64,000 bases of DNA from Lachnospiraceae bacterium NC2004 (GTDB lineage Bacteria; Bacillota; Clostridia; Lachnospirales; Lachnospiraceae). Within the stretch, counting starts at the first letter, position 1. Each line of letters starts with the position of its first letter. The notes beneath the pieces were generated by a model that searched no databases, had not been told where the DNA came from, and was given only the letters and a program-made list of their open reading frames with translations. Below are positions 8,677-16,252 of the stretch, one piece after another. The stretch is from NCBI GenBank assembly GCA_000621905.1, contig JHXB01000012.1, forward strand, positions 1 through 64,000, given 5' to 3'. The position numbers and the translations under genes were made by a program.

Positions 8677-8693
8677 TAATCTTAGTAAAGAAG

Positions 8694-8717
8694 AGCAACG
8701 CATAAGCGTTGCTTTTT
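8694..8717 (+). terminator. Terminator after 6S RNA
   Basis: AGCAACGC at 8694-8701 and GCGTTGCT at 8706-8713 with an ATAA loop, followed by a T run to 8717. Confidence 0.88.
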
Positions 8718-8728
8718 CTATGTGTATG

Positions 8729-8808
8729 TTATTCTAATTATTCATATTTCGTTATGAATAATCTTATGTTGTTCTGAATAATCTTATGTCATTCTAATTA
8801 TTTTTATG
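8729..8808. repeat. Degenerate short tandem repeat
   Basis: Units of the form ATCTTATGTcaTTCTgAATA recur about three to four times with base changes, immediately before a full copy of the dispersed palindrome. It looks like partial copies of the same element family arranged in tandem. Confidence 0.5.
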
Positions 8809-8850
8809 TCATTCTGAGCGAAGCGAAGAATCCTTGACCTTCGAAGAAGG
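8809..8850. repeat. Dispersed palindromic repeat (REP-like)
   Basis: GTCATTCTGAGCGAAGCGAA followed by GAATC, then a second palindrome GACCTTCGAAGAAGG. This is the same two-part organisation as at 37169-37215. Confidence 0.75.
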
Positions 8851-8955
8851 GCAATATGGTTAATTTGGGATATAGATTATATTGGGCTTGTCAAATATGT
8901 AGTATGATGATATAGTATGTATATACATACATGTGGAAGGGCGAAGGTGCAGTAT

Positions 8956-9480
8956 ATGGATAGAAATGTTGAAGTTATTACAGATAGCAAGGGGAAGAAA
9001 CTCGTTAGGATAAATGATATTCGTTTTAAGGGTAAACGTTCAGTTGATTGGGATGATGTTAAGAGATACCTTGAAGAATATGTTGGACAGTTCTTTCAGA
9101 TTGCATCTTCGGAAGATATTATATATATAGGTAACGATCTTCCAGACGAGTTTACTGGATCTAAATATACGAGAGGTTTAAAAGGGACAGCAGCGAAAGC
9201 GAAGGCCAATGTTGCACAAGGTGTTCCTGAACTTATAGAAATTGCTACTGATAAGCATTTTAAAGAAAATAAGGGGAAAAAACACCAGTGGAACGCACGA
9301 TATGGGTGGTACCGTTATAATTCGAGATTTGCTTTGCCTGTTTTTTCGGAGAGCGGTATTGCGGAACGATATAATATTTTTCATGCCTCGTTGCTGATTA
9401 GACACGACAATAATGGCAAGATGTATTTATATGATATTATAGACATAAAAAAAGAAACGAGCAACCCTTTGGAGTCGTAG
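8956..9480 (+). CDS. Hypothetical protein resembling mobile-element polyvalent-protein tails
   Basis: A 174-aa soluble protein. The start at 8956 is chosen because GAAGGTG lies 7 nt before the ATG; upstream in-frame codons lack such a site. The second half, from about residue 115, has NARYGWYRYNSRFALPVF, then YNIFHASLLIRHDNNGKMYL and the final DIKKETSNPL. I associate this pattern with C-terminal domains of large phage- and ICE-borne proteins, some classed with PBECR-type nucleases. That link is from memory and uncertain, and catalytic residues cannot be named. It is followed by a small HTH regulator, so a mobile-element remnant or a toxin-regulator pair is possible. Confidence 0.6.
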   Translation: MDRNVEVITDSKGKKLVRINDIRFKGKRSVDWDDVKRYLEEYVGQFFQIASSEDIIYIGNDLPDEFTGSKYTRGLKGTAAKAKANVAQGVPELIEIATDKHFKENKGKKHQWNARYGWYRYNSRFALPVFSESGIAERYNIFHASLLIRHDNNGKMYLYDIIDIKKETSNPLES

Positions 9481-9625
9481 ACTTTACTTGGCAAAAACCC
9501 ATTTCTCTTTGCACATAATCTAACACACATTAGTACAGATTGTCAATACGATTTTTTTACATGTACTGGGAGATTTTGTGTGATAATAATTGCGTGTTGA
9601 GTTCCGATTATTGCGAGGAGAGAGA

Positions 9626-9694
9626 ATGAAACTTATGGTAGAAGTGAAGTTTGGAACTTTACAATTAGACACATGCAAGGAAGAGAGAATATGA
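9626..9694 (+). CDS. 22-codon leader ORF translationally coupled to the HTH gene
   Basis: An ATG at 9626 with the strong site GCGAGGAGAGAGA just upstream opens a 22-aa ORF (MKLMVEVKFGTLQLDTCKEE, then RI). Its stop TGA at 9692-9694 overlaps the ATG of the HTH gene at 9691 as ATGA. The ribosome site of the HTH gene lies inside the ORF's 3' end. Such an arrangement usually means translational coupling. Expression of the peptide is inferred, not shown. Confidence 0.5.
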   Translation: MKLMVEVKFGTLQLDTCKEERI

Positions 9695-10032
9695 CAATAA
9701 GCGAGAGATTGTTTGAGATTATGCATAAGAAGGAGATATCAGGATATCGTTTGTCGAAAATGACTGGTATCTCACGACAGACGATTTTTGATTGGCACAA
9801 GAAGAATACGAATCCCGGAGCGGATAAGATTATGGTTATATGCGAAGCGCTACAGATTACTCCAGAGGAATTGCTTGTGGGAAAGCCAAGTGACGAGAAT
9901 CAGGAATTAGATCAAGTACATATTGTGGAAGATATTGAGATGCAGATTATGAAGGAATGTCAAGAACTCTCTGATGCGAAGAAGAGAAGGCTGCTGGCTT
10001 ATGTGAGTATGTTGCAGAATGCGAAGGAGTAA
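9691..10032 (+). CDS. XRE-family helix-turn-helix transcriptional regulator
   Basis: A 113-aa protein with an N-terminal HTH_3 domain (about residues 3-60). The recognition region is SGYRLSKMTGISRQTIFDWH, followed by NPGADKIMVICEALQITPEE. The C-terminal part is helical and could dimerise. The ATG at 9691 follows AAGGAAGAGAG. It probably regulates its own region, including the upstream mobile-element-like gene, but no operator is evident. Confidence 0.85.
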   Translation: MTISERLFEIMHKKEISGYRLSKMTGISRQTIFDWHKKNTNPGADKIMVICEALQITPEELLVGKPSDENQELDQVHIVEDIEMQIMKECQELSDAKKRRLLAYVSMLQNAKE

Positions 10033-10042
10033 ATAATCTTTA

Positions 10043-10882
10043 CTATTCCGGTATATATGGCTTAGTAGACGTTCCGGTGCCCATCAAACAGTGGTTCAAC
10101 TCGCAACCCATGAACAAAAGAAACATACAAAAGTAAAGCCATAACAGTGTTAATATGATACCTGTCAGTGAGCCGTACATAACTGTAAAATTAGAAAAGT
10201 TATCGATGAAGATTGAGAAGAGGAGAGATATTAATATCCATCCGAAAGTAGCGAAGAACGCGCCGGGAGCAGCGTCCCTTACCGATATCTTCTCATCCGG
10301 AATAATGCAATAGAAGAATAAGAAGAACAGTAAGAGTATTGCTATGATTATGATAACTCTAAATGTTCCGAAATAAACTGCTATGTCCGACCAAAAATCA
10401 CTCTCGCTAAGCAGAGCCTTTATAATCCTATTACCAAAGACCATAACTACAATAAGTATTATAAAAACCAACGAGAATATTAACGTATAAAATGAAGCAA
10501 CTATTCTCGCTACAATATAGTTAGGATAATTCTGAACTCCGGCGACAGTGTTAAACCCGTTCTTCATTGACATGATACCTTTACCCTCAGCCCAGATCAT
10601 CACGATAATAGAGAGTGAGAGCAATGCACCACTTGAGTTGTCCATGGTCTCAAGTACGATTGGTTCGACATAATCATAGAATACATCAGGTATAAATGAC
10701 ATTATAATATTGGTTACATCCCCTGCGTTAACCGGGAAGAACTGAATGAGACCGATAAGTGACATGATGAAAGGAAAAAATGATAATACCGTAAAGAACG
10801 CTGCCTGCGCTGAGAATGCTGTAAGATGGTGGTCTGTAACGCGTTTGACATATTCTTTTACGAACATTATGAATTTAAACAT
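10043..10882 (-). CDS. YihY/BrkB-type membrane protein
   Basis: A 279-aa integral membrane protein with about six hydrophobic segments. The N-terminal signature HLTAFSAQAAFFTVLSFFPF and the late segments DAAPGAFFATFGWILISLLF and MYGSLTGIILTLLWLYFCMF are typical of the YihY/UPF0761 family (formerly and incorrectly annotated ribonuclease BN). The molecular function is not established. AAAGGAG lies 7 nt before the ATG. It converges with the HTH gene, with only 10 nt between stops. Confidence 0.88.
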   Translation of the reverse strand: MFKFIMFVKEYVKRVTDHHLTAFSAQAAFFTVLSFFPFIMSLIGLIQFFPVNAGDVTNIIMSFIPDVFYDYVEPIVLETMDNSSGALLSLSIIVMIWAEGKGIMSMKNGFNTVAGVQNYPNYIVARIVASFYTLIFSLVFIILIVVMVFGNRIIKALLSESDFWSDIAVYFGTFRVIIIIAILLLFFLFFYCIIPDEKISVRDAAPGAFFATFGWILISLLFSIFIDNFSNFTVMYGSLTGIILTLLWLYFCMFLLFMGCELNHCLMGTGTSTKPYIPE

Positions 10883-10951
10883 ATCTTTCTCCTTTCATTA
10901 AAATCTCTAGTAAGTATATCATAAATAAATAAAAAATAAAGTCTGTTTTTG

Positions 10952-10979
10952 TTGACATATCAAAAATATGTGTTACAAT
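10952..10979 (+). promoter_or_regulatory. Promoter of the pheST T-box transcript
   Basis: TTGACA at 10952-10957 and TACAAT at 10974-10979, 16-nt spacer, predicted start near 10986. Confidence 0.8.
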
Positions 10980-10985
10980 ATCAGA

Positions 10986-11247
10986 GTTATAAATGTTTCA
11001 AAGGCTATGAAGACGATAAGTAGAGATGCATTTCCCTAAAGAGAGTCCGAATCACCGGCTGTAAGTTTGGACAGGTTCTTTTGCATTTTCGAATTTCACG
11101 TTGGAGCTGCGACTTTGAACTAACAGTAGGAGTCGACGATTTGCACGCGTTAAGTGTCAATGAAGAGTCTGATTCTTATCAGGAATTAGGGTGGTACCGC
11201 GAGATTAATCGTCCCTATGTGTATTAAGTTACACATAGGGATTTTTT
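10986..11247 (+). promoter_or_regulatory. T-box riboswitch, phenylalanine-specific, controlling pheST
   Basis: T-box leaders bind uncharged tRNA and prevent termination. The canonical T-box sequence AGGGTGGTACCGCG is at 11188-11201. Stem I begins around 11010 (GACGATAAGTAGAGATGCA) and GATGCA pairs with TGCATT near 11082. Two UUC (Phe) triplets stand just 3' of it at 11088-11090 and 11095-11097, either of which could be the specifier. The terminator is CCCTATGTGTA (11213-11223) with TACACATAGGG (11230-11240) and a T run. The position directly before pheS matches the expected amino acid. Confidence 0.93.
11213..11247 (+). terminator. T-box regulatory terminator
   Basis: An 11-bp perfect stem (11213-11223 with 11230-11240) followed by six T residues. 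Its 5' arm lies just downstream of the T-box so that the antiterminator excludes it. Confidence 0.92.
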
Positions 11248-11271
11248 ATATTTTAAAAAGGAGCATGTGAT

Positions 11272-12291
11272 ATGAAAGAAAGAATGGAAGCCATTAAAAA
11301 GGCAGCATTTGAAAGAATCGAAAATGCTAAGAGCTTGGATGATTTGAACGAGATCAAGACAAGCATACTTGGTAAGAAGGGTGAGCTTACATCCGTACTC
11401 AAAGGTATGAAGGATGTTGCACCTGAGGACAGACCTAAGGTTGGTCAGATGGTTAACGATGCAAGAGCTGCAATCGAGGAGTACTTAGCTAAAGAGTCTA
11501 AGATGCTTCAGAGCAAGATCAGAGAAGAGAAAATGAAGAAAGAGGTTATTGATGTAACCTTACCTGCTAAGAAGTTAAAGGCAGGACACAGACATCCTAA
11601 TCAGATTGCGCTTGATGATCTTGAGAGAGTATTTGTCGGCATGGGCTACGAGGTCGTTGAGGGACCTGAGGTTGAGTACGACAAATACAACTTCGAGCTT
11701 CTTAACATTCCTGCCGATCATCCGGCTAAGGACGAGCAGGATACATTTTACATTACCAAGGATATTCTTCTTCGTACACAGACTTCTCCTGTTCAGGCGC
11801 GTGTTATGGAGACAGGCCGTATGCCAATCAGAATTATAAGCCCTGGTAGAGTGTTCAGATCAGACGAGGTTGATGCAACTCATTCACCTTCTTTCCATCA
11901 GGTTGAGGGACTTGTTATCGACAAGGGAATCACAATGGCTGATCTTAAAGGAACTATTGATCAGTGGGCTAAAGAGTTCTTCGGTCCTGATACCAAGACC
12001 AAGTTCAGACCTCATCATTTCCCATTTACCGAGCCTTCTGCTGAGGCGGATGTCACTTGCTTTAAGTGTGGCGGTAAAGGCTGCAGAATGTGTAAAGGTA
12101 GCGGATGGATTGAGATTTTAGGTTGCGGTATGGTTCATCCAAAAGTGCTTAAGGATTGCGGAATTGACCCTGATGTTTATTCAGGATTTGCATTCGGAAT
12201 CGGACTTGAGCGTGTTACGCTTCTTAAGTACGAGATTGATGATATGCGTTTATTATACGAAAATGACGAGCGTTTCTTAGAGCAGTTTTAA
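11272..12291 (+). CDS. pheS: Phenylalanyl-tRNA synthetase alpha subunit
   Basis: A 339-aa catalytic subunit of the (alpha-beta)2 class II synthetase that charges tRNA-Phe. It has the N-terminal coiled coil (about 1-90) and the class II core with HPNQIALDDLERVFVGMGY, motif 2 around RIISPGRVFRSDEVDATHSP, and the motif 3 region GFAFGIGLERVTLLKY. A Cys cluster, CFKCGGKGCRMCKGSGWIEI, lies before motif 3. A ribosome site AAAGGAG stands before the ATG. pheT follows after 22 nt, and the T-box upstream controls both. Confidence 0.97.
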   Translation: MKERMEAIKKAAFERIENAKSLDDLNEIKTSILGKKGELTSVLKGMKDVAPEDRPKVGQMVNDARAAIEEYLAKESKMLQSKIREEKMKKEVIDVTLPAKKLKAGHRHPNQIALDDLERVFVGMGYEVVEGPEVEYDKYNFELLNIPADHPAKDEQDTFYITKDILLRTQTSPVQARVMETGRMPIRIISPGRVFRSDEVDATHSPSFHQVEGLVIDKGITMADLKGTIDQWAKEFFGPDTKTKFRPHHFPFTEPSAEADVTCFKCGGKGCRMCKGSGWIEILGCGMVHPKVLKDCGIDPDVYSGFAFGIGLERVTLLKYEIDDMRLLYENDERFLEQF

Positions 12292-12313
12292 TAGATAGAA
12301 AGGAATTAGTATT

Positions 12314-14740
12314 ATGAATACACCTATTTCATGGATAAAAGCATATGTTCCGGACCTTGATTGCACGGTACAGGAGTATGTTGATAAGATGACTCTTTCA
12401 GGTTCTCATGTTGAGAATGCAGTAGAGCTTGATAAGAATTTAGAGAAGATTGTTGTTGGAGTTATTGATAAGATTGAGAAGCATCCTGACGCTGATAAGC
12501 TTATCATTTGCCAGGTTAATGTCGGCGAGGCAGAGGATATTCAGATTGTCACAGGTGCTCCTAATGTAAATGAAGGCGACATGGTTCCAGTTGTTCTCGA
12601 CGGCGGTAAAGTTGCTAACGGACACAGCGGTGAAGTTCCACCTGAGAACGGAATTAAGATTAAGAAAGGTAAGTTAAGAGGAATTGAGAGCTTCGGTATG
12701 ATGTGTAGTATTGAGGAGCTCGGCGGTTCTAAGGATATGTATCCTCTTGCACCTGAGAACGGAATCTACATCTTCCCTAAAGATATGGGATTAAAGGCAG
12801 GAGACGACGCTATCGAGGCGCTCGGTCTTCATGACGCTGTTGTTGAATTTGAGATTACTTCTAACAGGGTTGACTGCTTCAGCATGATCGGTATGGCAAG
12901 AGAGGCAGCGGCTACATTTGACTGCGAATTCAAGCCTCCTGTTGTTAAAGAGACAGGCAATGACGAGGATGTCAACGATTATATCAAGGTTACCGTTGAG
13001 GATCCTGACCTTTGCCCAAGATATACCGCAAGGGTTGTTAAGAATATTAAACTTGCTCCATCTCCTGAGTGGATGCAGAGAAGACTTCGCGCAATGGGTA
13101 TCAGACCTATCAACAACCTTGTTGATATTACCAACTATGTTATGGAAGAGTACGGTCAGCCTATGCATGCGTTTGATCTTGACACTATCGCAGGTAACCA
13201 GATTATTGTTCGTCGCGCTAAGGACGGAGAGAAGTTCGTTACTTTGGATGGCCAAGAGAGAGAGCTTGATTCAGATGTTATTATGATTTGCGACGGTGAG
13301 AAGGAAGTTGCTATCGGTGGTATCATGGGTGGAGAGAACTCAATGGTTACCGACGATATTAAGACACTTCTTTTCGAGGCGGCTACATTTGACGGAACTA
13401 ACATTAGATTGTCATCTAAGAGAATCGGACTTCGTACAGATGCTTCAGGTAAGTTCGAGAAGGGACTTGATCCTGAAAATGCATTAGCTGCAATGAACAG
13501 AGCGTGCGAGCTTATCGAGGAGCTCGGCTGCGGTGAGGTTGTAGGCGGAGTTGTTGATTGCTACGCTAAGCCTGTTGAGAAGGTTAGAATTCCTTTTGAA
13601 CCTGAGAAGATGAACGCGCTTATTGGTATCGAGGTTTCTAAGGAAGATATGCTTAAGACATTTGACAAGTTAGACTTAGAGTATGATGAGTCTGCAAATG
13701 AAATCGTTATCCCAACATTCAGACAGGATCTTAAGATTATGGCAGACCTCGCTGAGGAGGTTGCAAGGTTCTACGGATATGACAACATCCCTGTTACATT
13801 ACCTCGCGGTGAGGCTACTGCCGGTAAGATCAGCTTCAAGCACAGAATAGAGAATATCGCAAGAGATGTGTGCGAGAGCTACGGATTCAGCGGTGGTATG
13901 TGCTACAGCTTTGAGAGCCCTAAGGTATTTGACAAGCTTTTGTTGCCTGAGGATGCTAAGGAGAGACAGGCTATTGTTATCTCTAATCCTTTGGGTGAGG
14001 ACTTCTCAATTATGAGAACACTTCCGCTTAACGGAATGCTTACATCACTATCAACTAACTTTAACCACAGAAATAAGAACGTAAGACTCTACGAGCTTGG
14101 TAATGTATATATTCCTCATGCTTTACCACTTACAGAGCTTCCTGATGAGTTTATGGAGCTTACACTTGCTATGTATGGCGATTGTGATTTCTTTGATATG
14201 AAGGGTGTTGTTGAGAGTTATCTTAACAAGCTTGGTATCTATGATGTAACTTACGAGGCAACTAAGGATTATCCTTACCTTCATCCGGGTAGAGCAGCAG
14301 TTGCCAAGGTAAATGACAAAGAGGTTGCTTATATCGGTCAGCTTCATCCTGAGGCTGCTGACAACTACAACATCAAGACAGAGGTTTATGTTGCTGTTGT
14401 TCACATTAATGAGCTTACTTCACTTGCTAACTTTGATTACAAGTATGAGACTGTTGCTAAGTATCCTGCAGTTACAAGAGACTTATCAATGGTTATGAAG
14501 AAGGAGATTTTAGTCGGACAGCTTGAGGCTATCTTTAAGAAGCGTGGCGGCAAGCTCTTAGAGAGTATCGAACTCTTTGATGTATACGAGGGAGACCAGA
14601 TTGAGGCAGGCTATAAGTCAGTTGCTTACTCATTGAAGTTCAGAAACAAGGAGAAGACCTTGGAGGAAGCAGAAGTTAGCGCGTTAGTTGACAAGATATT
14701 AGCGGATCTTAAGGAACTTGGAGTTGAACTTAGAGCGTAA
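12314..14740 (+). CDS. pheT: Phenylalanyl-tRNA synthetase beta subunit
   Basis: An 808-aa structural/editing subunit. The order is an N-terminal tRNA-binding EMAP-like domain (about 40-150, KHPDADKLIICQVNVG), a B3/B4 editing domain (about 200-400, with RYTARVVKNI and INNLVDITNYVM), a B5 domain (about 405-475), a degenerate class II core, and a C-terminal FDX-ACB anticodon-binding domain (about 715-808, beginning KYPAVTRDLSMVM). Length is normal for the family. It has a ribosome site AAAGGAA and is co-transcribed with pheS. Confidence 0.97.
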   Translation: MNTPISWIKAYVPDLDCTVQEYVDKMTLSGSHVENAVELDKNLEKIVVGVIDKIEKHPDADKLIICQVNVGEAEDIQIVTGAPNVNEGDMVPVVLDGGKVANGHSGEVPPENGIKIKKGKLRGIESFGMMCSIEELGGSKDMYPLAPENGIYIFPKDMGLKAGDDAIEALGLHDAVVEFEITSNRVDCFSMIGMAREAAATFDCEFKPPVVKETGNDEDVNDYIKVTVEDPDLCPRYTARVVKNIKLAPSPEWMQRRLRAMGIRPINNLVDITNYVMEEYGQPMHAFDLDTIAGNQIIVRRAKDGEKFVTLDGQERELDSDVIMICDGEKEVAIGGIMGGENSMVTDDIKTLLFEAATFDGTNIRLSSKRIGLRTDASGKFEKGLDPENALAAMNRACELIEELGCGEVVGGVVDCYAKPVEKVRIPFEPEKMNALIGIEVSKEDMLKTFDKLDLEYDESANEIVIPTFRQDLKIMADLAEEVARFYGYDNIPVTLPRGEATAGKISFKHRIENIARDVCESYGFSGGMCYSFESPKVFDKLLLPEDAKERQAIVISNPLGEDFSIMRTLPLNGMLTSLSTNFNHRNKNVRLYELGNVYIPHALPLTELPDEFMELTLAMYGDCDFFDMKGVVESYLNKLGIYDVTYEATKDYPYLHPGRAAVAKVNDKEVAYIGQLHPEAADNYNIKTEVYVAVVHINELTSLANFDYKYETVAKYPAVTRDLSMVMKKEILVGQLEAIFKKRGGKLLESIELFDVYEGDQIEAGYKSVAYSLKFRNKEKTLEEAEVSALVDKILADLKELGVELRA

Positions 14741-14812
14741 TATGGTCATTTGGCATCATTTGTAAATGTTACAAAAATGTTACATAAATATTAAGAAATT
14801 TGATTGGAACTG

Positions 14813-14841
14813 TTGACACAGCTTCAGAAACCATTTAAAAT
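14813..14841 (+). promoter_or_regulatory. Consensus promoter immediately before a terminator hairpin
   Basis: TTGACA at 14813-14818 and TAAAAT at 14836-14841, 17-nt spacer. The predicted start is about 14848, inside the hairpin at 14844-14869. It may serve the beta-helix protein gene at 14992 by read-through, or make a very short RNA. Confidence 0.6.
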
Positions 14842-14843
14842 AT

Positions 14844-14874
14844 AGTGAAGTCGGACATCCGGCTTCACTTTTTT
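14844..14874 (+). terminator. Rho-independent terminator after pheT
   Basis: AGTGAAGTCGG at 14844-14854 and CCGGCTTCACT at 14859-14869 form an 11-bp stem with one G-T pair and an ACAT loop, then a run of T to 14874. Confidence 0.88.
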
Positions 14875-14877
14875 AGT

Positions 14878-14918
14878 TCGCTAACTGATCAATGGGGTCT
14901 GTCCCCACTGGTAAGTTA
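14878..14918. repeat. Dispersed repeat with GGGG/CCCC palindrome, copy 1
   Basis: GCTAACTGATCAATGGGG and the following TGTCCCC... segment reappear in inverted orientation at 56096-56137. The core GGGGTCTGTCCCC is a short palindrome. Confidence 0.6.
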
Positions 14919-14920
14919 GT

Positions 14921-14969
14921 GTCATTCTGAGCGGAGCGAAGAATCTTATCCCGAGCAAAGCGAGGGATA
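14921..14969. repeat. Dispersed palindromic repeat (REP-like)
   Basis: GTCATTCTGAGCGGAGCGAA then GAATCTTATCCCGAGCAAAG and CGAGGGATA. The second hairpin differs in sequence from other copies but keeps pairing. Confidence 0.75.
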
Positions 14970-14991
14970 CTTAATATTAGGAGGTTATAGT

Positions 14992-16128
14992 TTGAGATTT
15001 CTATTATATAACAAGAAGCTAATCGCTTTTGTTGTTATTATGTCATTAGTAGCAGCAGTCGGCATTAATAATAAATATTGTTACATGAAGAGCGTCAGAG
15101 CGGAGGGCGCAAGCACAGACGCATCAGGCAACCCAGTATATCACAATACTTGTTGCAGTTGCTGTGCAAGCTGTAATCCTGATCAGTGTGAGTACGATGT
15201 CGATGAGGATGGAACTGTATACTGTTACTGCGAATGCTGTATAGATGAGTCTAATCAGCCTCAATATGACGAGTCAGAGAATACTACGAATTACAAATAT
15301 ATAACTGCTAAGAAGTGTTCCGAGAAGGCTATCCAGGCTGCTCTTAATAAGGCCAAGAAGAAAGCTACAGATTCCAGACCATACTATATCAGGGTTCCTA
15401 ACGGAACCTTTAAAATGAAGAAGGGACTTCACATTTACAGCAATACGACACTTAATCTCTATGGTGTCACTATTAAGAATCCTAACAAGAAGAAGGGAGC
15501 GATTATCCAGGTTGGCTACCCGAGAAAAGAAGGTGGCAAAAAGGGATATAAGAAAGGCGGGTATACGAGAGGACGAAATATTATTATCAAGGGCGGTACG
15601 TTAAATGGTGGTACCAAGGCAGGTCCGGTAAGTTCACTTGTAACATTTTCTCATGTTAAGAATATTACATTTGACGCAGTGACATTTAAGTTTAGACCTA
15701 ACAAGACTGATAATGCACATCTTATTGAGTTCGGTGCCGCTAAAGATGTCACTATCAAGAACTGTAAGTTCTACGGTAACAAGAAGGTGTGTGAAGCGTT
15801 GCAGATTGAGTCGGCTGTTAAGAAAGTAGCTCACTCCGAACTGATGGGTAAGGAAGACGGAACTACAACAAGAAATGTAGTTATTGCGAATTGCCTCTTT
15901 GATAACTTCGTATATGCGCTCGGAACCAACCATGGTTGTAGCAAGGATGTATATAGAAGTATGATTATCAAGAACAATACATTTAAACATATCAAGAAAT
16001 ATTGCGTTTGCACCTACAATTACAGAGGTGTTGTTTCAGGCAACAAGGCAGTAAAGTGTGGCAACAAGAGGCGCATATTTAAACTAGGAAAAAACAATAA
16101 TGTAATAGATAGGAAGAATAACTGGTAA
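14992..16128 (+). CDS. Secreted Cys-rich right-handed beta-helix protein
   Basis: A 378-aa protein starting at a TTG placed 7 nt after AGGAGG. A signal peptide covers about residues 1-24. A compact cluster of ten cysteines lies at residues 54-83 (CCSCCASC and YCYCECC among them). From about residue 105 to the end the sequence has the turn pattern of parallel beta-helix (pectate-lyase-like) proteins, with repeated motifs such as TTLNLYGVTIKNPN, NIIIKGGTLNGGT and DVTIKNCKFYGN. No catalytic residues of pectate lyases can be assigned with confidence. Two close surface-protein genes follow, so a cell-surface role is likely. Confidence 0.72.
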   Translation: MRFLLYNKKLIAFVVIMSLVAAVGINNKYCYMKSVRAEGASTDASGNPVYHNTCCSCCASCNPDQCEYDVDEDGTVYCYCECCIDESNQPQYDESENTTNYKYITAKKCSEKAIQAALNKAKKKATDSRPYYIRVPNGTFKMKKGLHIYSNTTLNLYGVTIKNPNKKKGAIIQVGYPRKEGGKKGYKKGGYTRGRNIIIKGGTLNGGTKAGPVSSLVTFSHVKNITFDAVTFKFRPNKTDNAHLIEFGAAKDVTIKNCKFYGNKKVCEALQIESAVKKVAHSELMGKEDGTTTRNVVIANCLFDNFVYALGTNHGCSKDVYRSMIIKNNTFKHIKKYCVCTYNYRGVVSGNKAVKCGNKRRIFKLGKNNNVIDRKNNW

Positions 16129-16156
16129 GTTTAGCAAGATGTTTGATTATAATTAT

Positions 16157-16185
16157 TTGCAAATGTAAAGATTATGTGATAGAAT
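16157..16185 (+). promoter_or_regulatory. Promoter of the giant YD-repeat protein gene
   Basis: TTGCAA at 16157-16162 and TAGAAT at 16180-16185, 17-nt spacer, about 60 nt before the start codon. Confidence 0.65.
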
Positions 16186-16252
16186 ATTAAAACAGTTTCA
16201 TTATTTATGTTTTGTAACATGTATTGCATATTTGGTATAGGAGACTTGTAAA

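Noticed and set aside
12791-13255. 154-aa open frame antisense to pheT
   Set aside because: Overlaps conserved editing-domain coding sequence; shadow ORF.
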